From positions 1 to 20,032 of the forward strand of contig CALDLA010000162.1 in assembly GCA_937898415.1 (NCBI GenBank): 20,032 nt of DNA. Direction: 5' to 3'. Source of the DNA: an uncultured Prevotellaceae bacterium. GTDB taxonomy: Bacteria > Bacteroidota > Bacteroidia > Bacteroidales > Bacteroidaceae. Of the stretch, positions 7,159 to 17,900 are shown in pieces. Made by a program: the position numbers and the translations under genes. A model generated the notes under the pieces. That model was not told where the DNA came from and searched no databases. It saw only the letters and a program-made list of their open reading frames with translations. Within the stretch, counting starts at the first letter, position 1, and each line of letters starts with the position of its first letter.

Positions 7159-8748
7159 TTAAAGTTTCATTGCTTCTATCTCGCAGCGGTGCTCCTTGGT
7201 CTTGCGGTCGTAGGTGACGGCGACGAGGAGTATGTCGCCCGCGTACTCTTTCACCTTGTCGGGGTAGTGGCGGTCGTGTATCTGGTCGAGGGCTGTGCCG
7301 GTGGTGCCTGTGTATTTCAGCTCTACGATGATGGCGGGCGTGTCGACGTTCTTGCGGGGAATGAGGACGAGGTCGGCGAATCCGCGGCCCGTCTGGTACT
7401 CGCGGTGGAAGATGTAGTCGCCGTGGGCGTAGTAATAGGCGATGGCGAGGACGCAGGCCATCGAGTTTTCGTCGCTGTAGCGTATGATGCTGGTGTTCTC
7501 CTGGTGGGCGGCCTCCACGAGTCGGGCCACCAGGTTGGCATCTTGGCGCAGCGTGGCATCAAGCAGTCGCTCCGACTGCTGGAGGGCATTGGCGATGGAG
7601 GTCCAGCCGGTTTCCTCTACGGCGTTGGCCAGTTCCTCCGACACCTCGTAGTTGGGCACGTAGCACTCGCGCTTCTTCCAGTCGAAGGCCAGGTAGCCCA
7701 GGTGGATGAGCACGGTGAGCACGTCGTCGCGGCTGCGGATGTCGCTCAGGTCGTTGCTGAACTTGGTGGTGTTCACCTTCGCCCGCCCGCCGGCAAGCAT
7801 CTCTACGATGTCTTCCTTCAGGCCGTCGAAATTCATCTTGATATAACTGGCGATGGCGTCGAAGGTGCCGGTGCTGGCCCAGAAGCTTCGGCAGCGACCT
7901 ATGTCCACGGCCTGCATCACCGAGTTGGGATTGAACATCGAGGGCTGCGGGCCTATCTGATAGCCGTCGTACCACTTTTCCAGTTCGTCGAAGTCCATCT
8001 GGTGCTCTTCGGCCAGCGCCTGTACCTCCTCCTTGGTGAAGCCGAAGAACGTGGCCATCTTGCGTGGCTCCACCATCGAATACTCTAAGAAGTTGTTCAT
8101 GGCCGACTGCGTGCGGTACTTCTTGATGGGCAGGATGCCGGTCATATAGACGCCGGCGAAGACCTCCATGCCGGCGACATTCTTGAACATGCTGCGCAGC
8201 CAGTTCACATAGTCGTCCTTGATGGCCTCGCCGTCCCTGCCCGCCCTCGTGTCTGCCTCGCGCAGGATGGCGTCCCACTCGTCGACAATGAAGAAGAACG
8301 TTTCGCCCGTGGCGGCGTGAATGCGCTGAAGGTAGTCCATCAATGTGTCGTCGGCCTTCGCCTCCACGTCGGGATAGGCCGTCGCGATGTCGGCTATCAG
8401 TCTTTTCATGATCTGGTTCACGATGTCCCTCTTACCAAGCTCCATGGCGAAGGCCGAGAGGTCGAGGTAGATGACGGGGTACTTGTTCAGGTGCTCCTCG
8501 AAGGTGGGGTGCTGCGCTATCTGCAGGTCGGCGAACAACGAGCGCGAGTCGCACGACTTGTCGTAGTAGGCGGCAAGCATCTCTGCTGCCATCGACTTGC
8601 CGAAGCGGCGGCTGCGTGTCACGCAGGTGTATCTCTGCCTGGTGAAAAGCGTCTGGTTGACCACTGCGATAAGCCCTGACTTATCGATGTACTCGCTGTT
8701 GCGGCTCTGGCGGAAGAGGACGTTGCCCTTGTTGATATAGATGCCCAT
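7159..8748 (-). CDS. AAA-ATPase_like / PD-(D/E)XK nuclease superfamily protein (protein C)
   Basis: The 529-residue product fits the Bacteroidetes family that joins an AAA-ATPase_like domain (PF09820 type) to a C-terminal PD-(D/E)XK-like domain (PF08011 type). The family's typical N-terminal Walker A, RSRRFGKS, is at residues 45-52, and a Walker B, FFFIVDEWD, at 151-159. The nuclease-like signature is FADLV with D459 followed by IIVELK with E476 and K478. Length and motifs suggest an intact gene. No signal peptide is seen, so it should be cytoplasmic. Such genes occur in many copies per genome and their function is not established. It is the first gene of a likely two-gene operon with protein B; the start ATG lies about 22 bases after the predicted transcription start. 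Confidence 0.93.
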   Translation of the reverse strand: MGIYINKGNVLFRQSRNSEYIDKSGLIAVVNQTLFTRQRYTCVTRSRRFGKSMAAEMLAAYYDKSCDSRSLFADLQIAQHPTFEEHLNKYPVIYLDLSAFAMELGKRDIVNQIMKRLIADIATAYPDVEAKADDTLMDYLQRIHAATGETFFFIVDEWDAILREADTRAGRDGEAIKDDYVNWLRSMFKNVAGMEVFAGVYMTGILPIKKYRTQSAMNNFLEYSMVEPRKMATFFGFTKEEVQALAEEHQMDFDELEKWYDGYQIGPQPSMFNPNSVMQAVDIGRCRSFWASTGTFDAIASYIKMNFDGLKEDIVEMLAGGRAKVNTTKFSNDLSDIRSRDDVLTVLIHLGYLAFDWKKRECYVPNYEVSEELANAVEETGWTSIANALQQSERLLDATLRQDANLVARLVEAAHQENTSIIRYSDENSMACVLAIAYYYAHGDYIFHREYQTGRGFADLVLIPRKNVDTPAIIVELKYTGTTGTALDQIHDRHYPDKVKEYAGDILLVAVTYDRKTKEHRCEIEAMKL

Positions 8749-8776
8749 GTTCGTTGTTCGTTTTCTGTTCTTGGGT

Positions 8777-8785
8777 GCAAAGGTA
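8777..8785 (-). promoter_or_regulatory. Predicted -7 box for the C-B operon
   Basis: The minus strand reads TACCTTTGC, a full match to TAnnTTTG. It lies 28 bases upstream of the start codon at 8748 and directly downstream of the hairpin at 8788-8825. No clear -33 TTTG is present. Confidence 0.65.
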
Positions 8786-8787
8786 CT

Positions 8788-8825
8788 AAAAATCCGCGAA
8801 ACGGCGGTGCGCTTCGCGGATTTTT
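8788..8825. terminator. Second copy of the hairpin-promoter unit
   Basis: The arms aaaaatccgcgaaacg (8788-8803) and cgcttcgcggattttt (8810-8825) differ from the copy at 4788-4825 by one base in the stem and one in the loop. The stem change gives an A-C mismatch in plus-strand RNA but a G-U pair in minus-strand RNA, the direction in which the genes run. It could end transcripts from the 3154-residue gene just before the C-B promoter. Confidence 0.7.
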
Positions 8826-8838
8826 TTCGTTAGGGCAC

Positions 8839-8939
8839 CACGACCTTGAGCTAAAGCTCGAGCTTGCATTCCCGCTGACGCGCCTACCCGTAGCCTTTCA
8901 CGCTCGGAAGTGCGAGCGAGCTCTCACTTCTCTCACTTA
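8839..8939 (-). repeat. Structured repeat after the protein D gene (copy 1)
   Basis: On the minus strand it begins TAAGTGAGA, then has the stem-forming sequence GAGCTCGCTC / CCGAGCGTGAA, and ends AGCTCAAGGTCGTG. The same parts in the same order occur at 19959-20032. This copy carries about 30 extra bases in the middle. It starts about 14 bases after the protein D stop codon. The closing AAGGTCGTG resembles the codons for KVV at the end of this protein family. Confidence 0.65.
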
Positions 8940-8952
8940 ATCGCCGCTCGGT

Positions 8953-11900
8953 TTACCGCTTGTCTCGGACAAGAACCTTGCGTCCTCCGTGGATGTACAG
9001 TCCCTTCTTCGTTGGCTGGGCCTGCAGGCGGCGACCGTCGAGGGTGAACCACGCATTGTTGGTTAATGGTTCACGGTTCATGGTTATTGATCCTATCCTC
9101 GTGGCATCCTCGTCCCCGAAGTTCAGCCTGAACTCGCGTACCTCTGCTGCGCTGCCGGCGAGCTGGAAGTAGGCGCGGAAGGCGTTGATGGTGGCGCCCT
9201 TCTGCGGATAGTAGAGGGTGTTCTTCGCGCCGAGGAAGAGGATGCTCTGGTCCTCCTTGTCGAAGGCGATGGTCTGGTAGGTGCCCTTGAAGCTGCCGCC
9301 GGAGAAGGCCACGTCGCGGTTGGTGTCGTCGATGGTGACGGTGCTGAATACGGGGTTGGTGATGCCTATGGAGGTGGTCACGGGCACGGCCTTTCCGTCC
9401 TTCACCTGCCATCCGCTGCCGAGGTCGGCGGCCAGGTCGTCGGCACTTGTCGTGCCGATGGCTGTGGCACCGTTGGGGTTGTCATTATTAAGAGCCACGG
9501 AGTAGTAGCAGTTCGTGGTCTTCACCTTATTGCGGCTGAACGTGGTGCTGCCGGATTGATCTATCGTGATGCCCTCGGGTGCAAAGACGCTGTTGCGGAT
9601 GCTGGTCGCGCTGTTGCTCCAGCCCACGAAGCCGCCCCAGCACTTGGTGCTGCTGCCACTGAAGCTTCCGTCAAAGCGGCAGTTGCTGATGGTGGCGTCG
9701 CCGGAACTCGACACGCCGATGAAGCCGCCGTGGGTGCCGTCGCCCGAAATGCCGCTGCTGATGGTCACGCTGCTCCAGCTGTTGAGGATGGTGGTGTTGC
9801 CGTCCGACTGGCCTACCAGCCCCGAGCGGAACTTAGAATCGTTGTTTTTGTCGGCAATGACGGAGCCTGTGGTGTGCAGGTTGGCGATGGTGGCCCCCTC
9901 TACATAGCGGAACGGGGCGCAGGCCTCTCCCGAGGCCGACAGGTCGTTGAGCGTCAGCGTGTGGCCTTGGCCGTCGAAGGTGCCCTTGAACTTGTGCTCG
10001 CTTGTGCCCACCATCTCCGAGACTTCGATGTCGTCAGCGAGCCTTACCACCTTGCCCTCATACGTGTTGCCACCTGCTACGTCGGCGGCAAAGTTGTGCC
10101 AGTCGTCCGTCGAGCTGATGGTGCGGGCTATGGATGAGGGCCACTTCACGATGTAGGGCCGGCCAGCCGTCATTAGCCCCACTTGCTCCCCTGAAGGGGA
10201 AATATCGACGAAGTTGAGCGTGAGGATGCCCGTCGTGGCATCGAAGCCCGTGCCACTGCCCTCACGGTTGTCCAGCTCCATGACGGTGGCACCCTCGAGG
10301 GGTGAACCCGCGAGCGCGACGTCGAAAGGCAGGCACAGCGTGTTCCAGTCGCCGTCTTGGTAGAGCGTGCGGCCGGCGATGGCGACGCGGGGAACGGCCA
10401 CGTTGCCCACCTTAGTGAGGATAGAGCTGTTGATGTCGGTCCTCGATGAGTGGTCATAGAGGATGATGCCGGGCTCGGCGCCGTCGGTGACGTCGGCCTT
10501 GTTGCAACCCACGCTGGTGGCGTTCTCTGTACCGGCTACGGTGCAGGCGTGGTAGTAGTTGTTCTCAAGGGTGCCGCCATCGCTCATGCCGCAGATGGCG
10601 CCGTAGCTGTTGTCCGCGGCGGCGGGCACGGTGGCGCCGATGGCGAGGTTGTCGCGCAGGGTGCCGTAGTTGTCGCCTGCTATGCCGCCGTAGCAATAGC
10701 TGTTGTCGGCGTCGGCGATGGTGAGGGTAGCGGCGCTGGTACACTGGTCGATGGTGCCGCCGTTTTCGCCCACGATGCCGCCGTGGTAGTCAGCACCGGA
10801 CTGGGCGGCGTGGATATAGACGTCGGCTGCGATGTGGCAGTCGCTGATGGTGCCGCGTTCGTTGTGGCCCACGATGCCTCCGGTGTTGTAGTAGCCGGTG
10901 ATGCGTGCGTCGGCGAGGGTGATGCCACGGATGTTGCCGCTGCTCTTGCCGAAGAGGCCTTGGTTAATGGACGCGAGGTAGGCGCCCTTATAGATGCGGA
11001 TGCCGCTGACGGTGTGGCCCCGGCCGTCGAAGTGGCCGCTGAAGAAGCACACTTGATTACCGAAGTCGCAGCCGATGGCGGTGTAGTTGCTCGCATATAC
11101 GGCATCGTTCGCGTCGTCGTCGTGGTTGTAGGTGATGTCGGCTCCCAGCACGAAGTACTTGCCCTTGTACTTGTAGTAGTATTTCCCGCGGTTGCCGTAA
11201 TCTTCATAGTCGCCCGTGGCGCTGTTCACGCGCTGTGCCAGCAGGTCGAGCTGGCTGGCATAGCTGATGACCCAGGGATCGTCCCTGGTGCCCGTGCCGC
11301 TCCAGGGGATGGGTGTCAGTGTCACCGTGACGGTGACATCGGCGGTGGGCACGGTGAGGGTGGTGCCGTTGAGGGCGTTGGAGGTGATGTCGATGCCGTT
11401 GGCGGTCTTGGTGACGGTGATGGTGGAGGAGGTGTAGCCTTCGGGTACGTTGGCGAACTGGTTGGCGAGGATGAGCTGTGCGCCCTTGCGCCAGTAGTTC
11501 TCGTCCTGTCCGTCGCCGTCGCTGTCGTAGCTGAAGCCGAGGTCGTCGGCCATCGGGGTCTGGATGGTGATGCCTTCGCCGGGAGTGACGAGGAAGGCAG
11601 GCATGGCGCCGTTGTTGTCGTCGACGTCGTCATTGTTGCAGCCCTTGCCGGTGGCGTTCTCCACGCCGGCCACGGTGCAGTCGTGGTAGTAGTTGTTCTC
11701 AAGGGTGCCGCTGTTAGCGCCGCAGATGGCGCCGTTGTTGTTGTCGGTGGTGGCGGCCACGACGGCTCCGATGACGCGGTTATGGCTCAGTGTGCCGCCG
11801 TTGCTACCAGCGATGCCGCCGGTGTTGGCGTAGCCAGTGATGCGGGCGTCGGTGAGGATGATGCCCTGGATGCAGGCGTCGGTGCCGGTCTGGCCGAAGA

Positions 11901-14900
11901 GTCCTTGGTAGCTGTCGGCGTTGCTATAGATGCGGATGCCGCTGACGCTGTGGCCCTGGCCGTCGAAGTGGCCGCAGAAGGGGGTCACGCTGTTACCGAT
12001 GGCGGTGTAGTTGCTCCCGGTGGCGCCGATACCCTCGGTGTCGTAGATGATGTCGGCTCCCAGCTTGAAATACTTGTTCTTGTAGTCGTTGGCGGTCTCG
12101 CCGTGGGTGCCGTTCACGCGCTGTGCCAGCTTGTCGAGCTGAGCTTTGTTATAGATCATGTAGGGGTCGGTCTCGGTGCCGCTGTGTCCGTCGTTGGCCC
12201 AGTCGATAGGCTCTCCGCTGAAGTTCACGGTGATGTCGAAGCCGGGCATGGTGAGGACGTTGTCGATGATGGCCGTGCCGGTGATGTTGCTGTTGTCGGC
12301 GGTCTTGATGACGGTGTATTCGGCGTCATTGTAGCCCGCATCGTTGAGGGTGAGCTGTGCGCCCTTGCGCCAGTAGTTCTCGTCCTGTCCGTCGCCGTTG
12401 CCGTCGTAGCGGAAGCCGAGGTTGTCGGCCATCGCGGTCAGGAAGCTGACGCCGTCGCCGATGGTCAGGACGTAGGCAGGCACGGCGCCGTTGTTGTCGG
12501 TGACGTCGGCATTGCCGCAGCCCACGCCGGTGGCGTTCTCTGTGCCGGCCACGGTGCAGGCGTGGTAGTAGTTGTTCTCAAGGGTGCCGCCGTCGCTTAT
12601 GCCGCAGATGGCACCGTGGCTGTTGTCAGCGGCGGGCACGTCGGCTCCGATGGCGAGGTTGTGGCTCAGGGTGCCGCTGTAGTTGTAGCCTGCGATGCCG
12701 CCGTGGTATGCGAGACTGCTTTCATTCGTGGTGAGCGTGGCCGCGCTGGTACAGTCGCTGACGGTGCCCTTGTTTTCGCCCACGATGCCGCCGAGTTTAT
12801 ATGAATAGTAATGATTTAAGTAGGCGCGGATGGTGACGGTGGCTGCGACGTGGCAGTCGCTGACGGTGCCGCTATTCGCGCCCACGATGCCGCCGAGGCT
12901 GGGGTCGTAGTTGATGTAGCCGGTGATGCGTGCGTCGGCGAGGGTGATGCCACGGATGTTGCCGCCGCTCTGGCCGAAGAGGCCTTGGCAGCCGCTGCCC
13001 ATATAGATGCGGATGCCGCTGACGGTGTGGCCCCGGCCATCGAAGTTGCCGCAGAAGGTGTTCCCGTTTCCTATGGCGGTGTAGTTGCTCTCGTATTCGC
13101 CGCCCTCTTGTTCGGCGTGGCTGTAGGCGATGTCGGCTCCCAGCACGAAGTACTTGCCCTTGTAGCCAGTAGCGGCATCGTCGTCGCCCGTGCCGCTGTT
13201 CACGCGCTGTGCCAGCAGGTCGAGCTGGCTGGGATAGATGATGACCCAGGGATCGTTCTCGGTACCCGTGCCGCTCCAGGGGATGGCCGTCAGTGTCATT
13301 GTGACGGTGACATCGGCGTAGGGCACGGTAAGGGTGGTGCCGTTGAGGGCGTTGCCGGTGATGTCGGTGCCGTCGGTGGTCTGAGTGACGGTGTAAGAGA
13401 TTACGTAGCCTTCGGGTACTTCGGTGGGCAGGTCGGCGAGGGTGAGCTGTGCGCCCTCGCGCCAGTAGTTCTCGGCCTGACCGTCGCCGTCGCTGTCGTA
13501 GCTGAAGCCGAGGCCGGCGGCCATCGCGGTCAGGATGTTGACGCCTTCACCGAGGGTGACGGCGTAGGCAGGCATGGCGCCGTTGCTGGCGGTGACGTCG
13601 TCACCCTGGCAGCCCACGCCGTAGGCGTTGCCGTTCGCGGTGCTGTGGCGGTAGTAGTTGTTGGTGAGGGTGCCGTTACTGTTTTTGCCGCAGATGGTGC
13701 CGTAGTAGGCAGTGGCGGTGATGGCCGTTTCGGTGACGGTGCAGTTGCTCACGGTGCCGCCGCTTTTGAGGCCGACGATGCCGCCGACGTTCTCATAGCC
13801 TTTGATGCGGGCGTCGGTGAGGTGGACGTGGTGGACGTTGGCACCAGTGCCAGTCTGGCCGAAGAGTCCTTGGTTGCTGTCGGCGTCGCTATAGATGCGG
13901 ATGCCGCTGACGGTGTGGCCCTGGCCGTCGAAGTGGCCGCAGAAGAGTTTCCCGCTGTTCCCGATGGCGGTGTAGTTGCTCTCGGTGTCGGCGCCCGCCT
14001 CATTGTCGGTCTTGTGGCTGTAGGCGATGTCGGCTCCCAGCTTGAAGTACTTGCCGCTGTAGCCGGTGGCGGCGTCGCCCTCGCCGCTGTTCACGCGCTG
14101 TGCCAGCTGGTCGAGCTGAGTCTTGTTATAGATGATGTAGGGGTCGGTCTCGGTGCCGCTGTGTCCGTCGTTGGCCCAGTCGATAGGCTCTCCGCTGAAG
14201 CTCACGGTGATGTCGTAGCCGGGCATGGTGAGGACGTTGTCGATGATGGCCGTGCCGGTGATTTCGGTGCCGTCGGCGGTCTGGGTGACGGTGTATTCGG
14301 CGTCATTGTAGCCCGCCTTGTTGAGGGTGAACTTTGCGCCTTCGGGGCAGTAGTTCTCGGCCTTGCCGTCGCCGTCGCTGTCGTAGCGGAAGCCGAGGTT
14401 GTCGGCCATCGCGGTCAGGAAGTCGACGCCGTCGCCGATGGTCATGGCGTAGGCAGGCACGGCGCCGTTGCTATCGGTCACGTCGGCATTGCCACAGCCT
14501 TTGCCGGTGGCATTGGCCGTATAGGCTACGGTGCAGGCGTGGTAGTAGTTGTTCTCAAGGGTGCCGCCGTCGCTCATGCCGCAGATGGCACCGTACTTGT
14601 AGGTGTTGTGGTTGGTGGCGGGCACGACGGCTCCGATGGCGAGGTTGTGGCGCAAGGTGCCATCGTTCAAGCCTGCGATGCCACCGTACCCTTGGCCATC
14701 GGTGTTGTCAGGCTTGGTAAGTGTGGCTGCGCTGGTGCAGCCGCTCACGGTGCCGCCGTTTATACCCACGATGCCGCCGTGGTACCAAGTATCGGACTGG
14801 ATGTCGTGGATGGTGACGGTGGCTGCGACGTGGCAGTTGCTGACGGTGCCGTAGTTTTCGCCCACGATGCCGCCTGTGCGATTGTAGCCGGTGATGCGTG

Positions 14901-17900
14901 CGTCGGCGAGGGTGATGCCACGGATGTTGCCGCTGCTCTTGCCGAAGAGACCTTGGTCAACGTCGGACCCGTAGTTGCCGGCCTTATAGATGCGGATGCC
15001 GCTGACGGTGTGGCCCTGGCCGTCGAAGTGGCCTCGGAAGGTGTTCCCGTTTCCTATGGCGGTGTAGTTGCTCTCGTATTCGCCGCCCTCTTGTTCGGCG
15101 TGTCTGTAGGCGATGTCGGCTCCCAGCACGAAGTACTTGCCCTTGTAGCCATTGGCGGCACCGTCGTCGCCCGTGGCGTCGTTGACGCGCTGTGCCAGCA
15201 GGTCGAGTTGCTCATTATAATATATGACGTAGGGGTCGGCCTCGGTGCCCGTGCTCTCGGTGGCCCAGTCGATTTGCGTCCACTTGGCGTAGAGGGTGAT
15301 GTCCGTGCTCGGCGTGTAGGATGCTCCTGCATAGCCCAAACGGGTATTCCATTCTGAGTCAGCGTACCATCCGCCGAAGATATAGCCAGTAAGCGTCGGC
15401 GTAGGCAGGGTGACGCTGGCGTCCGTCCACTTGGCATAGAGGGTGACGGTGGCACCGTTCGCGTCGGCGAGGTTGCTGACGCTCTCCTTGTCGTCATAAA
15501 CCTTCTGACCGTCGGCTGACGTTGCCCAGCCGTTGAAGGTGGCCGTTGCTGTTGCGCTGCCCTCGCTGTTGCCGCCCGTTGCTCCGTTGTAGTTGTAGGT
15601 CACGGTGAAGGCACGGGTATAGGTGTTGGCCTTGAGGTTCTGCGCTTCGTCGTAGGTAAAGCTCTGGCCGGTCATCGTGCCGTCGTCCGTATTGCCGTTG
15701 CCGTCGAACTGCACGGTGTAGGTATTGGCCGTCCACTTGGCCCAGAACTGCTTGTCGCCCGTGGAACCGTGGGTTATGGAGGTCACGGCGGGGTCAGTCA
15801 GCCCCTCGTTAGCGTACCATCCAGCGAAGGTGTAGCCCTTGCGGGTGGGCGTAGGCAGCGTAATGTTCACGCTCTCGATGTTGTAGGTCGTGGCATAGCT
15901 GTCTGGCATCGTGCCGCCGTTCGTGTTGTAGGTGATGTTGTAGGTGATGGGGGTGTTTTCAACAAAAGTGAAGGTCACGTCGCCGTCGCTGACGGTGTAG
16001 GTGTTGCCGGTGAAGGTGGTGCTGTTGGCGGTAAAGACGGGGGCGTAGCCTGCGGGGGTGTTGCTGGCGAGTGTCAGCGTGACGCCCTCGCGGTAGTAGG
16101 TCTTGCTGTCATAGACGAAGCCGTTGTCTGCTGCCGTGGCGGCGGGGCTGACGCCGGTGACGCCGCTGCCGAGAGTCACCATGCGGGCACGGCCGGAATT
16201 GGTGAGGCTCCCTATATCGTAATTGCCCGCAATGGCATAGTCGGCATTGCTATAGAAATGGGTGTTGGTTAGATAGCTACTATTCTCCAGATTTCCAACG
16301 ATAGCGCCGACGTATTTAAGTGAGGTGTTGGGTGCTGAGACGTTGGGGTTGTAAACGAAGCAGTTCTCCACGTTGGAATTCTGTGTACGGCCGGCTAATG
16401 CGCCTGCGTAAGCATTCGATTGGCTACTGTTACAATTGTTGGTGACGTTAGGACTGATGAGGCGGACGTTCTTCACCGTCCCCTTATTGACAAAACCGAA
16501 GAGGCCGGCATATTGGCTACTGGTGTTGACAGTGAGGCCGCTGATGGTCTTGTCGCCGCCGTCGTAGGTGCCACTGAACCATTTGTAGCTTGCGCCCTGG
16601 ACACCGATGGGTGTAAAGGTCTGGCTGAGGGTGATGTCAGCGGTCTGACGGAAGGTCATGCCGCTGCCGGTGATGGCAGTAGAGGCATTAGTGTTAGCAT
16701 TGATGACGGCAGCCAGGTTGCGCAGGTCCTGCTCGGTGGCTATCTTGTAGGCTGGGGTGCCTCCCTCGTTGGTGGCCTGGAACAGCTGGTTGCCGAACGC
16801 GACGCGCAGCTTCGAGGCGTAGCCGCTCCAGTTGCCCGAGGTGGCGGTGTTGGCCACTGCTCCGGCGGGGCTGGGGAAGACGATGTACTGCAGCTTCTTG
16901 GCATTGAAGGCATTGCTGGTGGCGAGGGTCACGGCGTTGTTGTGGCCGAAGTCGATGCGCTCGAGTTTGGCGCAGTTCTCGAAGGCACACTCGCCGACGG
17001 TGGTCACGGCGGGCAGGGTGATCTGCGTCATCTCGTCGCAGTGGTTGATGGCGCCCTGGGCTATCTCGGTCACGCCGCTGCCGATGGTGACGCTGGCCAG
17101 GTTCTGACAGCCGATGAAGGCAAACTCGCCGATGCGCGTGATGCCGTCGCCGACGGTGACGCTGGTCAGGTCGTAGCCCCAGTCGGCGGCGGTGCGCCAG
17201 AGGTTGCTGACGGTCTTGTATTCGCAGTCATCCATGGGTCCCGTTCCGCTGATGGTCAGTCGGGTGTAGTTCTTGCTGTCGTCCTGGGCGAGGGTCCACG
17301 TGGCGCTGGTGCCGCACGAGCCACCGATGGTCTGCAGCGTGGCCGTGATGGTGACATCGTTAGTGCCGAGGTTCACGGTGGCGCTCTTCTTGTCGGCAGC
17401 CACGCTGCTACTCGTCGCCCCGCTCACGCTGAACGTCTTGAAGGCCGTGTTAGTGGCGGCGGTGATGGTCGTCGCGGCGTTCTGTGCGCAGTAGGTGTTG
17501 CCGCCGTAGGTATAGGTAGCGGCTGAGCTGAAGGTGGCTCCGTCGGGGATGCCGCTGACGATGCTGACGGCCGCGGTGCCGTCGGTGTCGCTGCCTTCCC
17601 CGAAGGCATGATAGGTACCTATGGGGCAGTAGCAGTTGCCGGTGATGGTGCCGTAGTTGTAGTCGGTGATGCATCCGAAGAGGGTACTGGTGCCGTCATA
17701 GACCGTCACCGTGCCATTGAAAAGACAATTGCTGATGGTGCCCGCGCTGTTCTGATCGCCCACGATACCGCCGAACGCCGTTTTGTTCATCGTGCGAGAG
17801 GGAAGCTGTAAGCATGCGCCCACGGTGCAGCCGGTGACGGTGCCCCCCGTGCTGCTGTTGGGTGTGTAGTTGCGTGCAACGATGCCACCGCAATGGCTGT

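Noticed and set aside
4777..8825. Exactly 4000-base distance between the two hairpin-promoter units
   Set aside because: The genes between them are unrelated in length to any repeat unit, so the round number is taken as coincidence.
10450..15357. Long plus-strand open frames of 784 and 835 codons opposite protein D
   Set aside because: They are antisense to the GC-rich repeat units, have low-complexity Val/Ala/Gly/Asp composition, repeat with the same period, and have no recognisable domain.
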